Below, one piece after another: positions 18,537 through 26,797 of a stretch of DNA of 34,139 bases. The notes beneath the pieces are model-generated. The model searched no databases, was not told the origin of the DNA, and saw only the letters and a program-made list of their open reading frames with translations. Origin of the DNA: Hymenobacter sp. (lineage in GTDB: Bacteria; Bacteroidota; Bacteroidia; Cytophagales; Hymenobacteraceae); the NCBI GenBank assembly GCA_025354605.1, contig JANXMN010000041.1, forward strand, positions 1 to 34,139, given 5' to 3'. How positions within the stretch are numbered: position 1 is the stretch's first letter; every line of letters starts with the position of its first letter. The position numbers and the translations under genes were made by a program.

Positions 18537-18544
18537 CCATTCCC

Positions 18545-20116
18545 ATGAAAAAACGGACTTTATGGCTTAGCCTAGCCCTCGTAGCAGGGCAGGCCGGCCA
18601 CGCCTTTGCCCAAGGGCCCATCGATGCCCTGCGCTACTCTTTTCTGCAATTTGGTGGCCCGGCCCGCACGCAGGGTATTGCCGGGGCCAATGTAGCCCTC
18701 GGAGCCGATTTCGGCAACCTGAGCAGCAACCCGGCCGGGCTGGGCCTGTTTCAGAAGTCGGAACTGCATATTACGCCGGGCATCGGGCTGGGCCAGAGCG
18801 ACAGCCGCATCGACGGCAGCAATTCGGCTTCGCAGAATGACACCAAGAACAGCTTCCACATTGCCAGTGTGGGAGCGGTATTTGCCAGCCGCCACCCCGA
18901 TGGCGACGAGAGCGCTTGGCGCGGGGGCGCGCTGGCGCTGGGCTTCACCCGCCTGGCCGATTTCAACATGGGCACGTCCTACCAGGGCACCGTCAACAAC
19001 AACCAGTCGTTCCTGAACCAGTACCAGCCGGACGCGGCCAAGCTGCGGCCCGGCACCGATTTCAGTAACCTGGATAATCAGGTTAACTCCCGTACTTATA
19101 CCTCAGACTTGGGTCAGCTCTATGGCGCTTATCTGGCCAATATCCGCACCTCACGGTCAGGGCAGGATTCAGCGCTGGTGCTGCGCCGCCAGGGTAGCAA
19201 CCTGGCGCAGGGGCAAACGGTACTGAGTTCGGGTTCGTTGTCGCAGTTCGATATCGGCTACGGCGGTAATTTCCGCGACCGGCTTTATATCGGCGGGGCC
19301 ATTGGTTTTGTGAGCTCGAACTACACTCGGGTACGCAGCCTCACCGAGTCGGACAACGACCCGGCTACGCACTTCGAGAGCTTGAACTATCGCACCAATC
19401 TGGGCGTGAAGGGCAGCGGCCTCAATGCCCGGCTCGGGGTTATCGTGCGGGCACTGGATAACCTGCGGTTTGGCGCTTCTATTCAAACGCCGACTTTCAT
19501 GCACTTCACCGAAACTTACAGCACCAGCCTGGTCGGCACCTTCAGCGCCCAGGGCACTGACCGGGTGCCTAGCGACCTGCCCGTGGGCCGGGGCACGGTA
19601 GCCACCCAGAACTATCCCGACTACGCCTACACGATTACGACGCCTTACCGGGCCAACTTCGGTATGGCGGTTACGCTGGGCAAGCACGGGTTCATCACCG
19701 GTGATGCGGAATACGTGGGCTACCAGCAGGCCCGCTTGCACAACGCGCCCAACGATGCCAACGGCTCCGACTACACGTTCGGGCCGGAAAATGCCGACAT
19801 CCAAAGCCTGTACCGCGATGCCGTGAACGTGCGCGTGGGAGCCGAGGGCCGGTTCGACGTGTTCCGGGTGCGAGCCGGCGCGGCCCGCTACGGCGACCCA
19901 TACAAGGCCAACACCAATGGCGAAGGCGCGCAGAACTTCTACACGCTGGGCGCGGGTATTCGGCAGGGCAACTTTTTTCTGGACGCCGCCGCCGTTTACA
20001 CTACCTTCAACCAGTACTACACGCCCTACTCTCTGGCCAATGCCAGCCTGCAATCCAACATCAAAACCAACGCCACCCGCTACACCACCAGCGTGACGGC
20101 CGGCATCACCTTCTAA
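18545..20116 (+). CDS. FadL/OmpP1-like outer membrane protein
   Basis: 523 residues with a signal peptide (LWLSLALVAGQAGHAFAQ, about 6-22) and the start of an OmpP1/FadL/TodX-type barrel: DALRYSFLQFGGPARTQGIA and GANVALGADFGNLSSNPAGL, with the NPAGL motif typical of the family. Repeated amphipathic strands follow to the aromatic C-terminus TTSVTAGITF (terminal Phe, as usual for barrels). Family members carry hydrophobic compounds across the outer membrane; the substrate here is unknown. It begins 9 bp after a terminator hairpin, in the same direction as the Tyr/Gly-rich lipoprotein, and ends before its own terminator. Confidence 0.87.
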   Translation: MKKRTLWLSLALVAGQAGHAFAQGPIDALRYSFLQFGGPARTQGIAGANVALGADFGNLSSNPAGLGLFQKSELHITPGIGLGQSDSRIDGSNSASQNDTKNSFHIASVGAVFASRHPDGDESAWRGGALALGFTRLADFNMGTSYQGTVNNNQSFLNQYQPDAAKLRPGTDFSNLDNQVNSRTYTSDLGQLYGAYLANIRTSRSGQDSALVLRRQGSNLAQGQTVLSSGSLSQFDIGYGGNFRDRLYIGGAIGFVSSNYTRVRSLTESDNDPATHFESLNYRTNLGVKGSGLNARLGVIVRALDNLRFGASIQTPTFMHFTETYSTSLVGTFSAQGTDRVPSDLPVGRGTVATQNYPDYAYTITTPYRANFGMAVTLGKHGFITGDAEYVGYQQARLHNAPNDANGSDYTFGPENADIQSLYRDAVNVRVGAEGRFDVFRVRAGAARYGDPYKANTNGEGAQNFYTLGAGIRQGNFFLDAAAVYTTFNQYYTPYSLANASLQSNIKTNATRYTTSVTAGITF

Positions 20117-20153
20117 ACTGCCCGGGCGGATATCGCCTGGTTATTACCGAAGA

Positions 20154-20182
20154 GGCTGCCCGGATTGCGGGCAGCCTTTTTT
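20154..20182. terminator. Terminator of the FadL-like gene
   Basis: GGCTGCCCG, loop GATTG, CGGGCAGCC, then TTTTTT. It lies 37 bp after the stop codon, between converging genes, and may also act on the minus strand. Confidence 0.85.
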
Positions 20183-20203
20183 CGTGCTGAGGCATTGGGC
20201 AGG

Positions 20204-21217
20204 CTACTTCTGCACCTTCACCTGGCAGTTGATGGCGGCCGGGGAGCCGGGCAGCAAGGCGACCACGTATAGAAGCCCGGTGGCTCCATCGGCCGTGCGG
20301 AAGGCCAGCACCTCGTCTTTCGTGAGGGGGCCAGTACTCAGTGGGTCGGGCGTGAAGGGAGTGCCTTTGGTGAAAGCATCCTCAAAAGCGGCAGTAGAGG
20401 CCGCGTTGGTGAACTCGGCCACGGTGAGCGTGGTGCTGCGCAGCCGCGTGACGCGCCGCCGGGCCACCGGCCACCGGCTGGCATCGAGCAACTGGGCCTG
20501 CGCGGCCGAAGCCGGGGCTTCGAGCGACAGGCCACTGGCCCGCGACACGGCCACCAGGTCGACCAGTGTCTGGTTGGCGACCAGGCTTTGCTGACTGTTC
20601 AGCAGGGCGTAGGGCGGCAGCACGAGGCCATAGGCCAGATTGCAGTAGGTGCGGGCGCGGTCGCGGGCCGGTACGGTGGCGTGGCTCACGGGCGTAGGCA
20701 CGGGCCGTAGCAGCAGCGGGAAGGAATGGTAAACCTGAGCTGAGTCGGTCCGACGCACGTTCAGGGTGAGGGCGTGGCTGGTGGCTTGCCCGGCGGCATC
20801 GGTCACGGTATAGGTCCAGGTTTCGGTGCCTGAAGTGGCGCGGGCAGCGTAGCGGTTGACGAACAGAAACTCCCCGCCCCGAAGCTGGTCGGTGGTGGGC
20901 AGGCCGCCGAGCAGGGTATCGGCGTAGGTGATGGTTTGCGAGGGCGGAGCCGTTTTGGGGTCGAAGCTGCTGAGGATGGCCGGGTAGGTAATGGGGGCCA
21001 GACCCGGCTTGTAGGTGACGGTGATGGTGAGGCGCTTGAGCAGCTGGTCGGTGCCCGAGGCGTAGGCTTTGGTGGTGAGCGTATCGGCGAAGTTGACCTT
21101 CTGGCTGCCCGAGGTGAGGCCGGTCCCGCCGATGAAATCGACCCGAACGGGGCCGTTGGTTTTGGTACAGGCCGCCAGCAGGGCCGGCACACAGAAAAGC
21201 AGGAGGCGAACACGCAT
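20204..21217 (-). CDS. Lipoprotein with Ig-like domain, function unknown
   Basis: 337-residue predicted lipoprotein; the lipobox LLAAC places Cys at residue 17. Residues about 25-165 look like an all-beta Ig-like region (LKRLTITVTYKPGLAPITYP, ETWTYTVTDAAGQATSHALT) of the type seen in SusE/DUF-type surface lipoproteins. The rest (about 170-337) is mixed alpha/beta without a family I can name (ARTYCNLAYGLVLPPYALLN, DEVLAFRTADGATGLLYVVA). The start at 21217 is chosen because it puts the lipobox at the N-terminus; the frame stays open far upstream, but only as antisense to the DPP-IV gene. A TATCTTTG box ends 4 nt before the ATG. It is divergent from the peptidase gene. Confidence 0.75.
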   Translation of the reverse strand: MRVRLLLFCVPALLAACTKTNGPVRVDFIGGTGLTSGSQKVNFADTLTTKAYASGTDQLLKRLTITVTYKPGLAPITYPAILSSFDPKTAPPSQTITYADTLLGGLPTTDQLRGGEFLFVNRYAARATSGTETWTYTVTDAAGQATSHALTLNVRRTDSAQVYHSFPLLLRPVPTPVSHATVPARDRARTYCNLAYGLVLPPYALLNSQQSLVANQTLVDLVAVSRASGLSLEAPASAAQAQLLDASRWPVARRRVTRLRSTTLTVAEFTNAASTAAFEDAFTKGTPFTPDPLSTGPLTKDEVLAFRTADGATGLLYVVALLPGSPAAINCQVKVQK

Positions 21218-21221
21218 AGGG

Positions 21222-21229
21222 CAAAGATA
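21222..21229 (-). promoter_or_regulatory. -7 box directly before the Ig-like lipoprotein
   Basis: Minus-strand TATCTTTG, an exact TAnnTTTG match, followed by CCCT and then the ATG. The spacing predicts a leaderless transcript. Confidence 0.65.
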
Positions 21230-21267
21230 ACCGGGACGCAACCCGCCGCGGGTCGGCGGGTCAATGT

Positions 21268-21275
21268 TACCTTTA
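21268..21275 (+). promoter_or_regulatory. Possible -7 box for the DPP-IV gene
   Basis: TACCTTTA, one mismatch from TAnnTTTG, ending 44 nt before the ATG at 21320. The support is weak because the final G is missing. Confidence 0.4.
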
Positions 21276-21319
21276 ACGCGGCAACTCCCCGCGTATTTCA
21301 CTTCGTCTTTTTCAGCTTC

Positions 21320-23548
21320 ATGCGTTTTCGTTTTTTTGCTTTGGCCGCGCTGCTGGCCGCCAATGGCCCGGCTCTGCTGCCGGGCCTCACCCCCACCCCG
21401 GTTCAGGCCCAGCAGAAGCAGGCCATTACCCTCGAAGACATTTGGGCCAAGCCCACGTTCCGGGCGGCCAGCGTGCCGGGCTTCGACTGGATGAATGATG
21501 GACGCTACTACGCCGCGCTGGAAAACGGCAGCCTGGTGCAGCACGAAGTGACAACCGGCAAGGCCCTGCAAACCTTGGCATCGGCTGCCGAGTTGACGCT
21601 GTCTGGCACTGATAAGCCGGTGGCCGTGGACGGCTACTCCTTCAATGCTGACGAGCAGAAAATCCTGTTCACCACCGGCACCGAGCCCATTTACCGCCAC
21701 AGCAGCCGCGCCAGCTACTACGTGTTCGACCGTGCCACCAAGAAGTTGGCCCCGCTCAGTGGTGGCGGCAAGCAGGGCTACGCCACGTTTTCGCCCGACG
21801 GCAAGCGCGTGGCCTTCGTGCGCGACAACAACCTGTTCGTGACTGACCTAGCCACGATGGCAGAAACGGCCGTGACCAGCAACGGCGCGAAAAACAACCT
21901 TATCAACGGCTCGACGGATTGGGTGTATGAGGAGGAATTCGGCTTCGCGCAGGGCTTTTTCTGGTCGCCCGACAGTCGGCAAATTGCCTTCTACACCTTC
22001 GATGAAAGCCAGGTGCCAGAGTACGACATGCAGCAGTGGGGCGGCCTCTACCCCACTGAATACCGCTTCAAGTACCCCAAGGCCGGCGAGAAAAACTCGG
22101 TAGTGAGCGTGAGCAGCTACGAGGTGGCCAGTGCCCGCACCACCAAGATGGACGTGGGCCCGGTGGCCGACCAGTACATCCCGCGCGTGATGTGGACGCA
22201 AGTGCCCAACACGTTGAGCATTCAGCGCCTGAACCGCCTGCAGAACAAGCTGGAGATTCTGCACGGCGACGCCGCAACCGGCCAGACCCGCGTGGTACTA
22301 ACGGACATCAACCCCGCTTACGTCGAAATCAACGACGATTTGAAGTACCTGGCCGGGGGCAAGCAGTTCATTTTCACGAGCGAGAAGGACGGCTACCAGC
22401 ACCTCTACCTGCACGATATGAGCGGCAAGCAGCTGCGCCAGCTCACCAAGGGCAACTGGGAAATTTCGGCCATCAATGGCTTCGACTCCAAGTCGGGCTA
22501 CGTGTATTTCAGCAGCACCCAGGGCTCGGCCCTGCAGCGCCACCTGTACCGCGTGAAGCTGAAGGGCGGGGCGGCCCAGCGCATCAGCGAGGCCGGCAAC
22601 GGCACCGACGTGGTGAACATGAGCCCCGACACCCGCTACTTTCTCAATACGCACTCGGCGGCCGGCGTGCCCGCCGTGGTGAGCCTGCGCGAGGGCAGCA
22701 CCGGCAAGCTGGTGAAAACCCTGGAAGACAACGCCAAGCTGCGCGAAACCCTGGCGCAGTACGACCTGGGCAAGCCCGAGTTCTTCACCTTCAAAACCAG
22801 CGAAGGCGTGGAGCTGAACGCCTACATGATTAAGCCCGCCAGCTTTGACCCAGCTAAGAAATACCCCGTGCTGATGCACGTGTATGGCGGCCCCAGCTTC
22901 GGCAGCAGCAGCTCGCAAACGGTGCTCGACAACTACGGCGGCAGCAACTACCTGTGGCACCAGATGCTCACCCAGAAGGGCTACATCGTGGTTTCGGTGG
23001 AAAACCGGGGCACTTCGGGCCGGGGCTCGGCTTTCCGGAAGGCTACCTACGCCAACTTGGGCAAGCTCGAAACAATCGACCAGGGCGAGGGAGCCAAGTA
23101 CCTGGCCACGCTGCCTTATGTCGACAAGGCGCGCATCGGCATCTGGGGCTGGAGCTACGGCGGCTACATGACCTCGCTGGCCATGACCAAAAACCCCGAC
23201 CTGTTCAAGATGGGCATTGCCGTGGCGCCGGTCACGAACTGGCGCTACTACGACACGGTGTACACCGAGCGCTACTTGAAAACGCCCCAGGAAAACCCCG
23301 CCGGCTACGATGACAACTCGCCCGTGCAGTTTGCCCAGAACCTGCGCGGCAAGTTCCTGCTCGTGCACGGCACCGGCGACGACAACGTGCATTTCCAGAA
23401 CTCCATTGCCTTCGTCGATGCCCTCATCAAGGCCAACAAAGACTACCAGACGCTGTACTACCCCAACCGCAACCACGGCATTTTTGGCGGCACCACCCGC
23501 CTGCATCTTTACCGGCAGATGACGAATTTTGTGACCGAGAATTTGTAG
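21320..23548 (+). CDS. S9 family dipeptidyl peptidase IV
   Basis: Exported serine exopeptidase that removes X-Pro or X-Ala dipeptides from peptides in the periplasm. 742 residues: signal peptide (FFALAALLAANGPALLPGLTP, about 4-30), an N-terminal beta-propeller (about 60-490) with the substrate-amine binding Glu motif WVYEEEFG (Glu204-206), and a C-terminal alpha/beta-hydrolase domain. The catalytic triad is visible: Ser612 in GWSYGG, Asp687 in GTGDDNVHF and His719 in RNHGIFG; the Asp-to-His spacing of 32 matches human DPP4. The ATG at 21320 is used so that the signal peptide is N-terminal; the same frame is open further upstream only as antisense of the divergent lipoprotein. An inverted repeat follows the stop codon. 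No T9SS C-terminal sorting domain is seen. Confidence 0.96.
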   Translation: MRFRFFALAALLAANGPALLPGLTPTPVQAQQKQAITLEDIWAKPTFRAASVPGFDWMNDGRYYAALENGSLVQHEVTTGKALQTLASAAELTLSGTDKPVAVDGYSFNADEQKILFTTGTEPIYRHSSRASYYVFDRATKKLAPLSGGGKQGYATFSPDGKRVAFVRDNNLFVTDLATMAETAVTSNGAKNNLINGSTDWVYEEEFGFAQGFFWSPDSRQIAFYTFDESQVPEYDMQQWGGLYPTEYRFKYPKAGEKNSVVSVSSYEVASARTTKMDVGPVADQYIPRVMWTQVPNTLSIQRLNRLQNKLEILHGDAATGQTRVVLTDINPAYVEINDDLKYLAGGKQFIFTSEKDGYQHLYLHDMSGKQLRQLTKGNWEISAINGFDSKSGYVYFSSTQGSALQRHLYRVKLKGGAAQRISEAGNGTDVVNMSPDTRYFLNTHSAAGVPAVVSLREGSTGKLVKTLEDNAKLRETLAQYDLGKPEFFTFKTSEGVELNAYMIKPASFDPAKKYPVLMHVYGGPSFGSSSSQTVLDNYGGSNYLWHQMLTQKGYIVVSVENRGTSGRGSAFRKATYANLGKLETIDQGEGAKYLATLPYVDKARIGIWGWSYGGYMTSLAMTKNPDLFKMGIAVAPVTNWRYYDTVYTERYLKTPQENPAGYDDNSPVQFAQNLRGKFLLVHGTGDDNVHFQNSIAFVDALIKANKDYQTLYYPNRNHGIFGGTTRLHLYRQMTNFVTENL

Positions 23549-23557
23549 TATGTGTCT

Positions 23558-23634
23558 TGCTGAACGCAGTGAAGCATCCCGTCCCGTGAGAACGATTTAT
23601 TCAGCGGTGATAGGATGCTTCACTGCGTTCAGCA
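23558..23634. repeat. Inverted intergenic repeat, 22-bp perfect arms
   Basis: 23558-23579 (TGCTGAACGCAGTGAAGCAT and CC) is perfectly complementary to 23613-23634, with a 33-nt loop. The arm matches the CTGAACGnAGTGAAGCATC type of dispersed palindrome known from many bacterial genomes, and resembles the arms at 31980-32111 (ATGCTGAGCGAAGC). Confidence 0.8.
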
Positions 23635-23736
23635 TAGCAGATACTTCTTCGCCCCGCCAGCCCGGTTCAACCCTTGAATGCGACGGTTCGGCAACCTTTA
23701 TTTCGGCTAGGACGCGGCCGGAGCCAGCTTTGAGGC

Positions 23737-24672
23737 ATGAAAACACTCCTCGCCTCCCTCTCGCTGCTGTTGCTGCTCCTCCCCGGCCCGGCCTCCCACG
23801 CCCAAGCGGCCAACCCGGCCTTGGGCCTGCCCACCATTACCACCTCCGACGGCGTGCGGCTGTACGTGCGGGTAGCGGGCCAGGGCCTGCCCTGCCTGTT
23901 CGTGCACGGCGGCCCCGGCGCGGGCAGCCAGGTGCAGGAAACGCTGGCCGGCCCCCTGCTGGAGCAGCAGTTCCGCATGGTGTACCTCGACCAGCGCGGT
24001 AGTGGCCGCTCGGCCAGCGCGCCGGCCGGGGCTTACGGCCTGCCCCGGCTGGTGCAGGACCTGGAGGAGCTGCGCCAGCAGCTGCACGTGGAAAAATGGG
24101 TGCTCATGGCCCACTCTTTCGGCGGCCTGATTGCCACGGCCTACGCCCGGCAGTATCCGCAGCACGTGCTGGGCTTGGTGCTCACGAACAGCATCCTGAA
24201 CCTGCCCGCTTCAATGGAAAGCATGGCCACCCACGGCTACGCGCTGCTGCCCGCCGCCACCCGCCCGGCCCTCGACCCCACCGCGCCTTTGCCCCAGCGC
24301 TTCGGCATGGTGATGGCCCTACTCAACCAGCAGCACCTGATGAACCGGCTCATGTACAGCTCCGATTCGACGGCGGCCCGCGTGACACGGGCGCAGCGCG
24401 GTCAAACAGCCAGCCACGACTTCGCGGCCTCACTCTATCAGCCCGGCGTTATCGATGGCTACCTTGAAGATTTCAGCGTCGCCACGCCTGGCCTCGCGAT
24501 GCCCGTGCTGGTACTTGCCGGCCAGCAGGACGACGTAACTGGGCCGCAGCACCAGGGCTTCCATTTCCCGCACCAGCGCGTGCTCGCGTTGCCCGGTAAG
24601 CACCACGTGCTGCTCGAAACTCAGCCGGAAGTGCAAGCCGCCCTCATTGCCTTCCGCAAAACGCTGCGCTAG
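23737..24672 (+). CDS. Secreted alpha/beta hydrolase, proline iminopeptidase-like
   Basis: 311 residues with a signal peptide (LLASLSLLLLLLPGPASHAQ, about 4-23). The alpha/beta-hydrolase fold shows the oxyanion motif HGGPGAGSQ (about 56-64), the segment YLDQRGSGRS shared with prolyl aminopeptidases, the nucleophile Ser127 in AHSFGG, an acid Asp265 or Asp266 in AGQQDDVTG, and a base His289 or His290 in GKHHVLLE. The similarity is greatest to proline iminopeptidase-like enzymes. Working outside the cytoplasm it could trim peptides together with the neighbouring DPP-IV, but esterase activity is equally possible. Its stop lies 20 bp from that of convergent prmC with no hairpin between them. Confidence 0.85.
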   Translation: MKTLLASLSLLLLLLPGPASHAQAANPALGLPTITTSDGVRLYVRVAGQGLPCLFVHGGPGAGSQVQETLAGPLLEQQFRMVYLDQRGSGRSASAPAGAYGLPRLVQDLEELRQQLHVEKWVLMAHSFGGLIATAYARQYPQHVLGLVLTNSILNLPASMESMATHGYALLPAATRPALDPTAPLPQRFGMVMALLNQQHLMNRLMYSSDSTAARVTRAQRGQTASHDFAASLYQPGVIDGYLEDFSVATPGLAMPVLVLAGQQDDVTGPQHQGFHFPHQRVLALPGKHHVLLETQPEVQAALIAFRKTLR

Positions 24673-24692
24673 AAACTGAAGCAGCCTTGGAA

Positions 24693-25559
24693 TCAACCGA
24701 TATACGGCCACAAGGCCCGCACTATGCGGGGCTTCCCGAACATGTCGTTGATAACCGCCGCCTCTACAAAGCCTTGGGCGATGAACAGCGCGGCCGTTTC
24801 CGCGCCCAGCGCCTCGTTTATTTCGAGGTAGGCCACGCCACCGGCCGCCAGCAGCTGCACGCCGATTTCAGCCAGTCGGCGGTAGAAGATTAGCGGGTCG
24901 TGGTCGGGCACAAACAGGGCGGTGCCCGGCTCCCAGGCCAGCACGTTGGCGCGCATCTGCGCCCGCTCGCTGTCGCGCACGTAGGGCGGGTTGCTCACCA
25001 GCACGTCGAGCGTGCCGGGGGCCAGGCCGGCCGGCATCGCCTGCAAAATATCGACCTGCTGAAACTGCACGGCCGGGGCCCAGACGGCCGCGTTGCGGCG
25101 GGCTACGGTCAGGGCCCCGGCCGAAATGTCCACGGCCAGCACCTTGGCTCCAGGCAGGGCGCGGGCCAGCGCCAGCGCCAGGCAGCCCGAGCCGGTGCCC
25201 ACGTCGAGCACGCGGCGGCCGGGCAGGCCGGCCTGCTCGCGCTCGATAAGCTGCACCAGCTCCTCGGTTTCGGGACGCGGAATGAGGGTGGCGGGGGTTA
25301 CTTCCAGCGCCATGCCGGCGAAGTGGGCGGTGCCCAGCACGTACTGCACGGGCTCGTGGGCCAGCAGGCGCGCTTGCAGGGCGGGCACCTGGGCCAGCAC
25401 GTCGGGCATTACTTCGTCGCGCGCGGCCATGAGAAACAGCAGGCCCTCCAGCCGCGTCAGGTGCTGGAACACGAGGGCAGCGACGGCGACGGCTTCGCGC
25501 TCGCCATAGACGGGTGTGAGGGCGGCGGCGAGGGCAGCGGTGGCATCGCGGAGGGTCAT
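24693..25559 (-). CDS. prmC: Peptide chain release factor N5-glutamine methyltransferase
   Basis: SAM-dependent methyltransferase that methylates the GGQ glutamine of release factors RF1 and RF2. 288 residues: helical N-terminal substrate domain (about 1-75) with HEPVQYVLG, then IPRPETEEL at 93-101, the SAM-binding motif LDVGTGSGCLALAL at about 118-131, and the catalytic SNPPYV (NPPY at 190-193). All PrmC/HemK hallmarks are present. It is divergent from ribD across 54 bp that hold a promoter box for each gene. The TACCTTTG box ends 5 nt before the ATG, predicting a leaderless message. The release factor genes are not in this window. Confidence 0.96.
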   Translation of the reverse strand: MTLRDATAALAAALTPVYGEREAVAVAALVFQHLTRLEGLLFLMAARDEVMPDVLAQVPALQARLLAHEPVQYVLGTAHFAGMALEVTPATLIPRPETEELVQLIEREQAGLPGRRVLDVGTGSGCLALALARALPGAKVLAVDISAGALTVARRNAAVWAPAVQFQQVDILQAMPAGLAPGTLDVLVSNPPYVRDSERAQMRANVLAWEPGTALFVPDHDPLIFYRRLAEIGVQLLAAGGVAYLEINEALGAETAALFIAQGFVEAAVINDMFGKPRIVRALWPYIG

Positions 25560-25564
25560 CAGAA

Positions 25565-25572
25565 CAAAGGTA
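25565..25572 (-). promoter_or_regulatory. -7 box directly before prmC
   Basis: Minus-strand TACCTTTG, an exact consensus match, followed by TTCTG and the ATG. Leaderless initiation is predicted. Confidence 0.65.
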
Positions 25573-25601
25573 GGCCGGGGGCGTAGCTACCGCGTCAGCC
25601 C

Positions 25602-25609
25602 TACCTTCG
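25602..25609 (+). promoter_or_regulatory. -7-like box directly before ribD
   Basis: TACCTTCG, one mismatch from TAnnTTTG, followed by CCCC and the ATG. It mirrors the prmC box on the other strand 29 bp away. Confidence 0.55.
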
Positions 25610-25613
25610 CCCC

Positions 25614-26681
25614 ATGAAACCAGTCGATGTGAACCCAGTCGATGTAACGCCCAACGACGCGCTGTTCATGCGCCGTGCCCTCGATTTGGCGCAGCTTGGC
25701 ACCGGCTACGCCCGGCCCAACCCGCTGGTGGGCTGTGTGGTGGTGCACCAGGGCCGCATCATCGGCGAGGGCTGGCACCGGCAGTACGGTGGCCCTCACG
25801 CCGAAGTGAATGCCCTGGCCGCCGTCGAAAACCAGGCGCTGCTACGCGAAAGCCGCGTGTACGTGACCCTGGAGCCCTGCGCTCACCACGGCAAGACCCC
25901 GCCCTGCGCCGACCTGCTCATCGAAAAAGGGGTGCCCGAAGTCGTCATCTGCAACGACGACCCCTTCCTGCTGGTAGCCGGCCGAGGCATCGACAAACTG
26001 CGCGCTGCTGGCGTGCGCGTCGAAACTGGGCTGCTGGCCGAAGAGGGCCGTTGGCTGAACCGTCGCTTCTTTACCTTCCACGAAAAAAAACGGCCCTACC
26101 TCGTATTGAAGTGGGCCGAAACTGCCGACGGCTTCCTGGCCGGGCGCTACTTCCAGACCGTACAAATCAGCGGCCCGCAGGCCCGGCTGCTTACGCATAA
26201 GTGGCGGGCTGAGGAATCGGGCATTCTGGTGGGCACCCGCACGGCCCTGCACGACAACCCCCGCCTGAATGTGCGCGACTGGCCCGGCCCCCAGCCCACC
26301 CGCATCGTCATCGTCAATAACCTGAGCCTGCCACCCACCCACCACCTGCTCGACGGCTCGCAACCCACCCGCCTCTACACCTACCGCCAGCCCCATCACA
26401 CCCCCAACCTTGACCTGGTGATGCTCTCCGAGGCCGACGACCTGCTCCCGCAGGTGCTGGCCGATTTGTATGCGCAGAACATCCAGTCGGTGCTGGTGGA
26501 AGGCGGCCCCACGGTGCTCAACGCCCTGCTCACGGCCGGGCTGTGGGACGAAATCCGCGTGTTTCGCAGCCCCATGCGGCTGGGCCAGGGCATCGCGGCC
26601 CCGCGCCTGGGCCACACCGGCCGCCGCTCGGTCGAAAACGTTGGCCCCGACGAGCTGTTGTGGTACGTGAACGATAAGTAG
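25614..26681 (+). CDS. ribD: Bifunctional riboflavin deaminase/reductase
   Basis: Cytoplasmic enzyme carrying out two steps of riboflavin synthesis: deamination of the diaminopyrimidine intermediate and NADPH-dependent reduction of its ribosyl group. 355 residues. The deaminase domain (about 14-150) has the substrate motif ARPNPLVGCVVV, zinc ligand His62 with catalytic Glu64 in HAEVNAL, and zinc cysteines 89 and 98 in PCAHHGKTPPCADLL. The reductase domain (about 155-350) has LKWAETADGFLA, GILVGTRTALHDNPRLNVRD and VEGGPTVLNALL. There is no riboswitch-like leader, because the promoter box lies 4 nt before the ATG. The other rib genes are not nearby. Its TAG stop is the first part of an inverted repeat arm. 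Confidence 0.97.
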   Translation: MKPVDVNPVDVTPNDALFMRRALDLAQLGTGYARPNPLVGCVVVHQGRIIGEGWHRQYGGPHAEVNALAAVENQALLRESRVYVTLEPCAHHGKTPPCADLLIEKGVPEVVICNDDPFLLVAGRGIDKLRAAGVRVETGLLAEEGRWLNRRFFTFHEKKRPYLVLKWAETADGFLAGRYFQTVQISGPQARLLTHKWRAEESGILVGTRTALHDNPRLNVRDWPGPQPTRIVIVNNLSLPPTHHLLDGSQPTRLYTYRQPHHTPNLDLVMLSEADDLLPQVLADLYAQNIQSVLVEGGPTVLNALLTAGLWDEIRVFRSPMRLGQGIAAPRLGHTGRRSVENVGPDELLWYVNDK

Positions 26682-26780
26682 CCTCGACGCTGCAAGTCGC
26701 GCGCGTGCCCCTTTCGCCTTTACTCATTACCACCCACCCCATTCCTCATTCTCTTCGCGGACTCGCAGAGTCCGCGCTAC
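26678..26780. repeat. Inverted repeat pair, GTAG family, overlapping the ribD stop
   Basis: The left arm at about 26678-26703 reads GTAGCCTCGACGCTGCAAGT. The right arm at 26756-26780, read on the minus strand, gives GTAGCGCGGACTCTGCGAGT. The right arm closely matches the arms at 1262-1340. The left arm is more diverged. GTAG of the left arm contains the ribD stop codon. Confidence 0.65.
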
Positions 26781-26797
26781 AAGTTCGCGCTACAGCC

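Noticed and set aside
20936..21319. 128-residue N-terminal extension of the DPP-IV frame
   Set aside because: It is antisense to the divergent lipoprotein and would bury the signal peptide, which starts at 21320.
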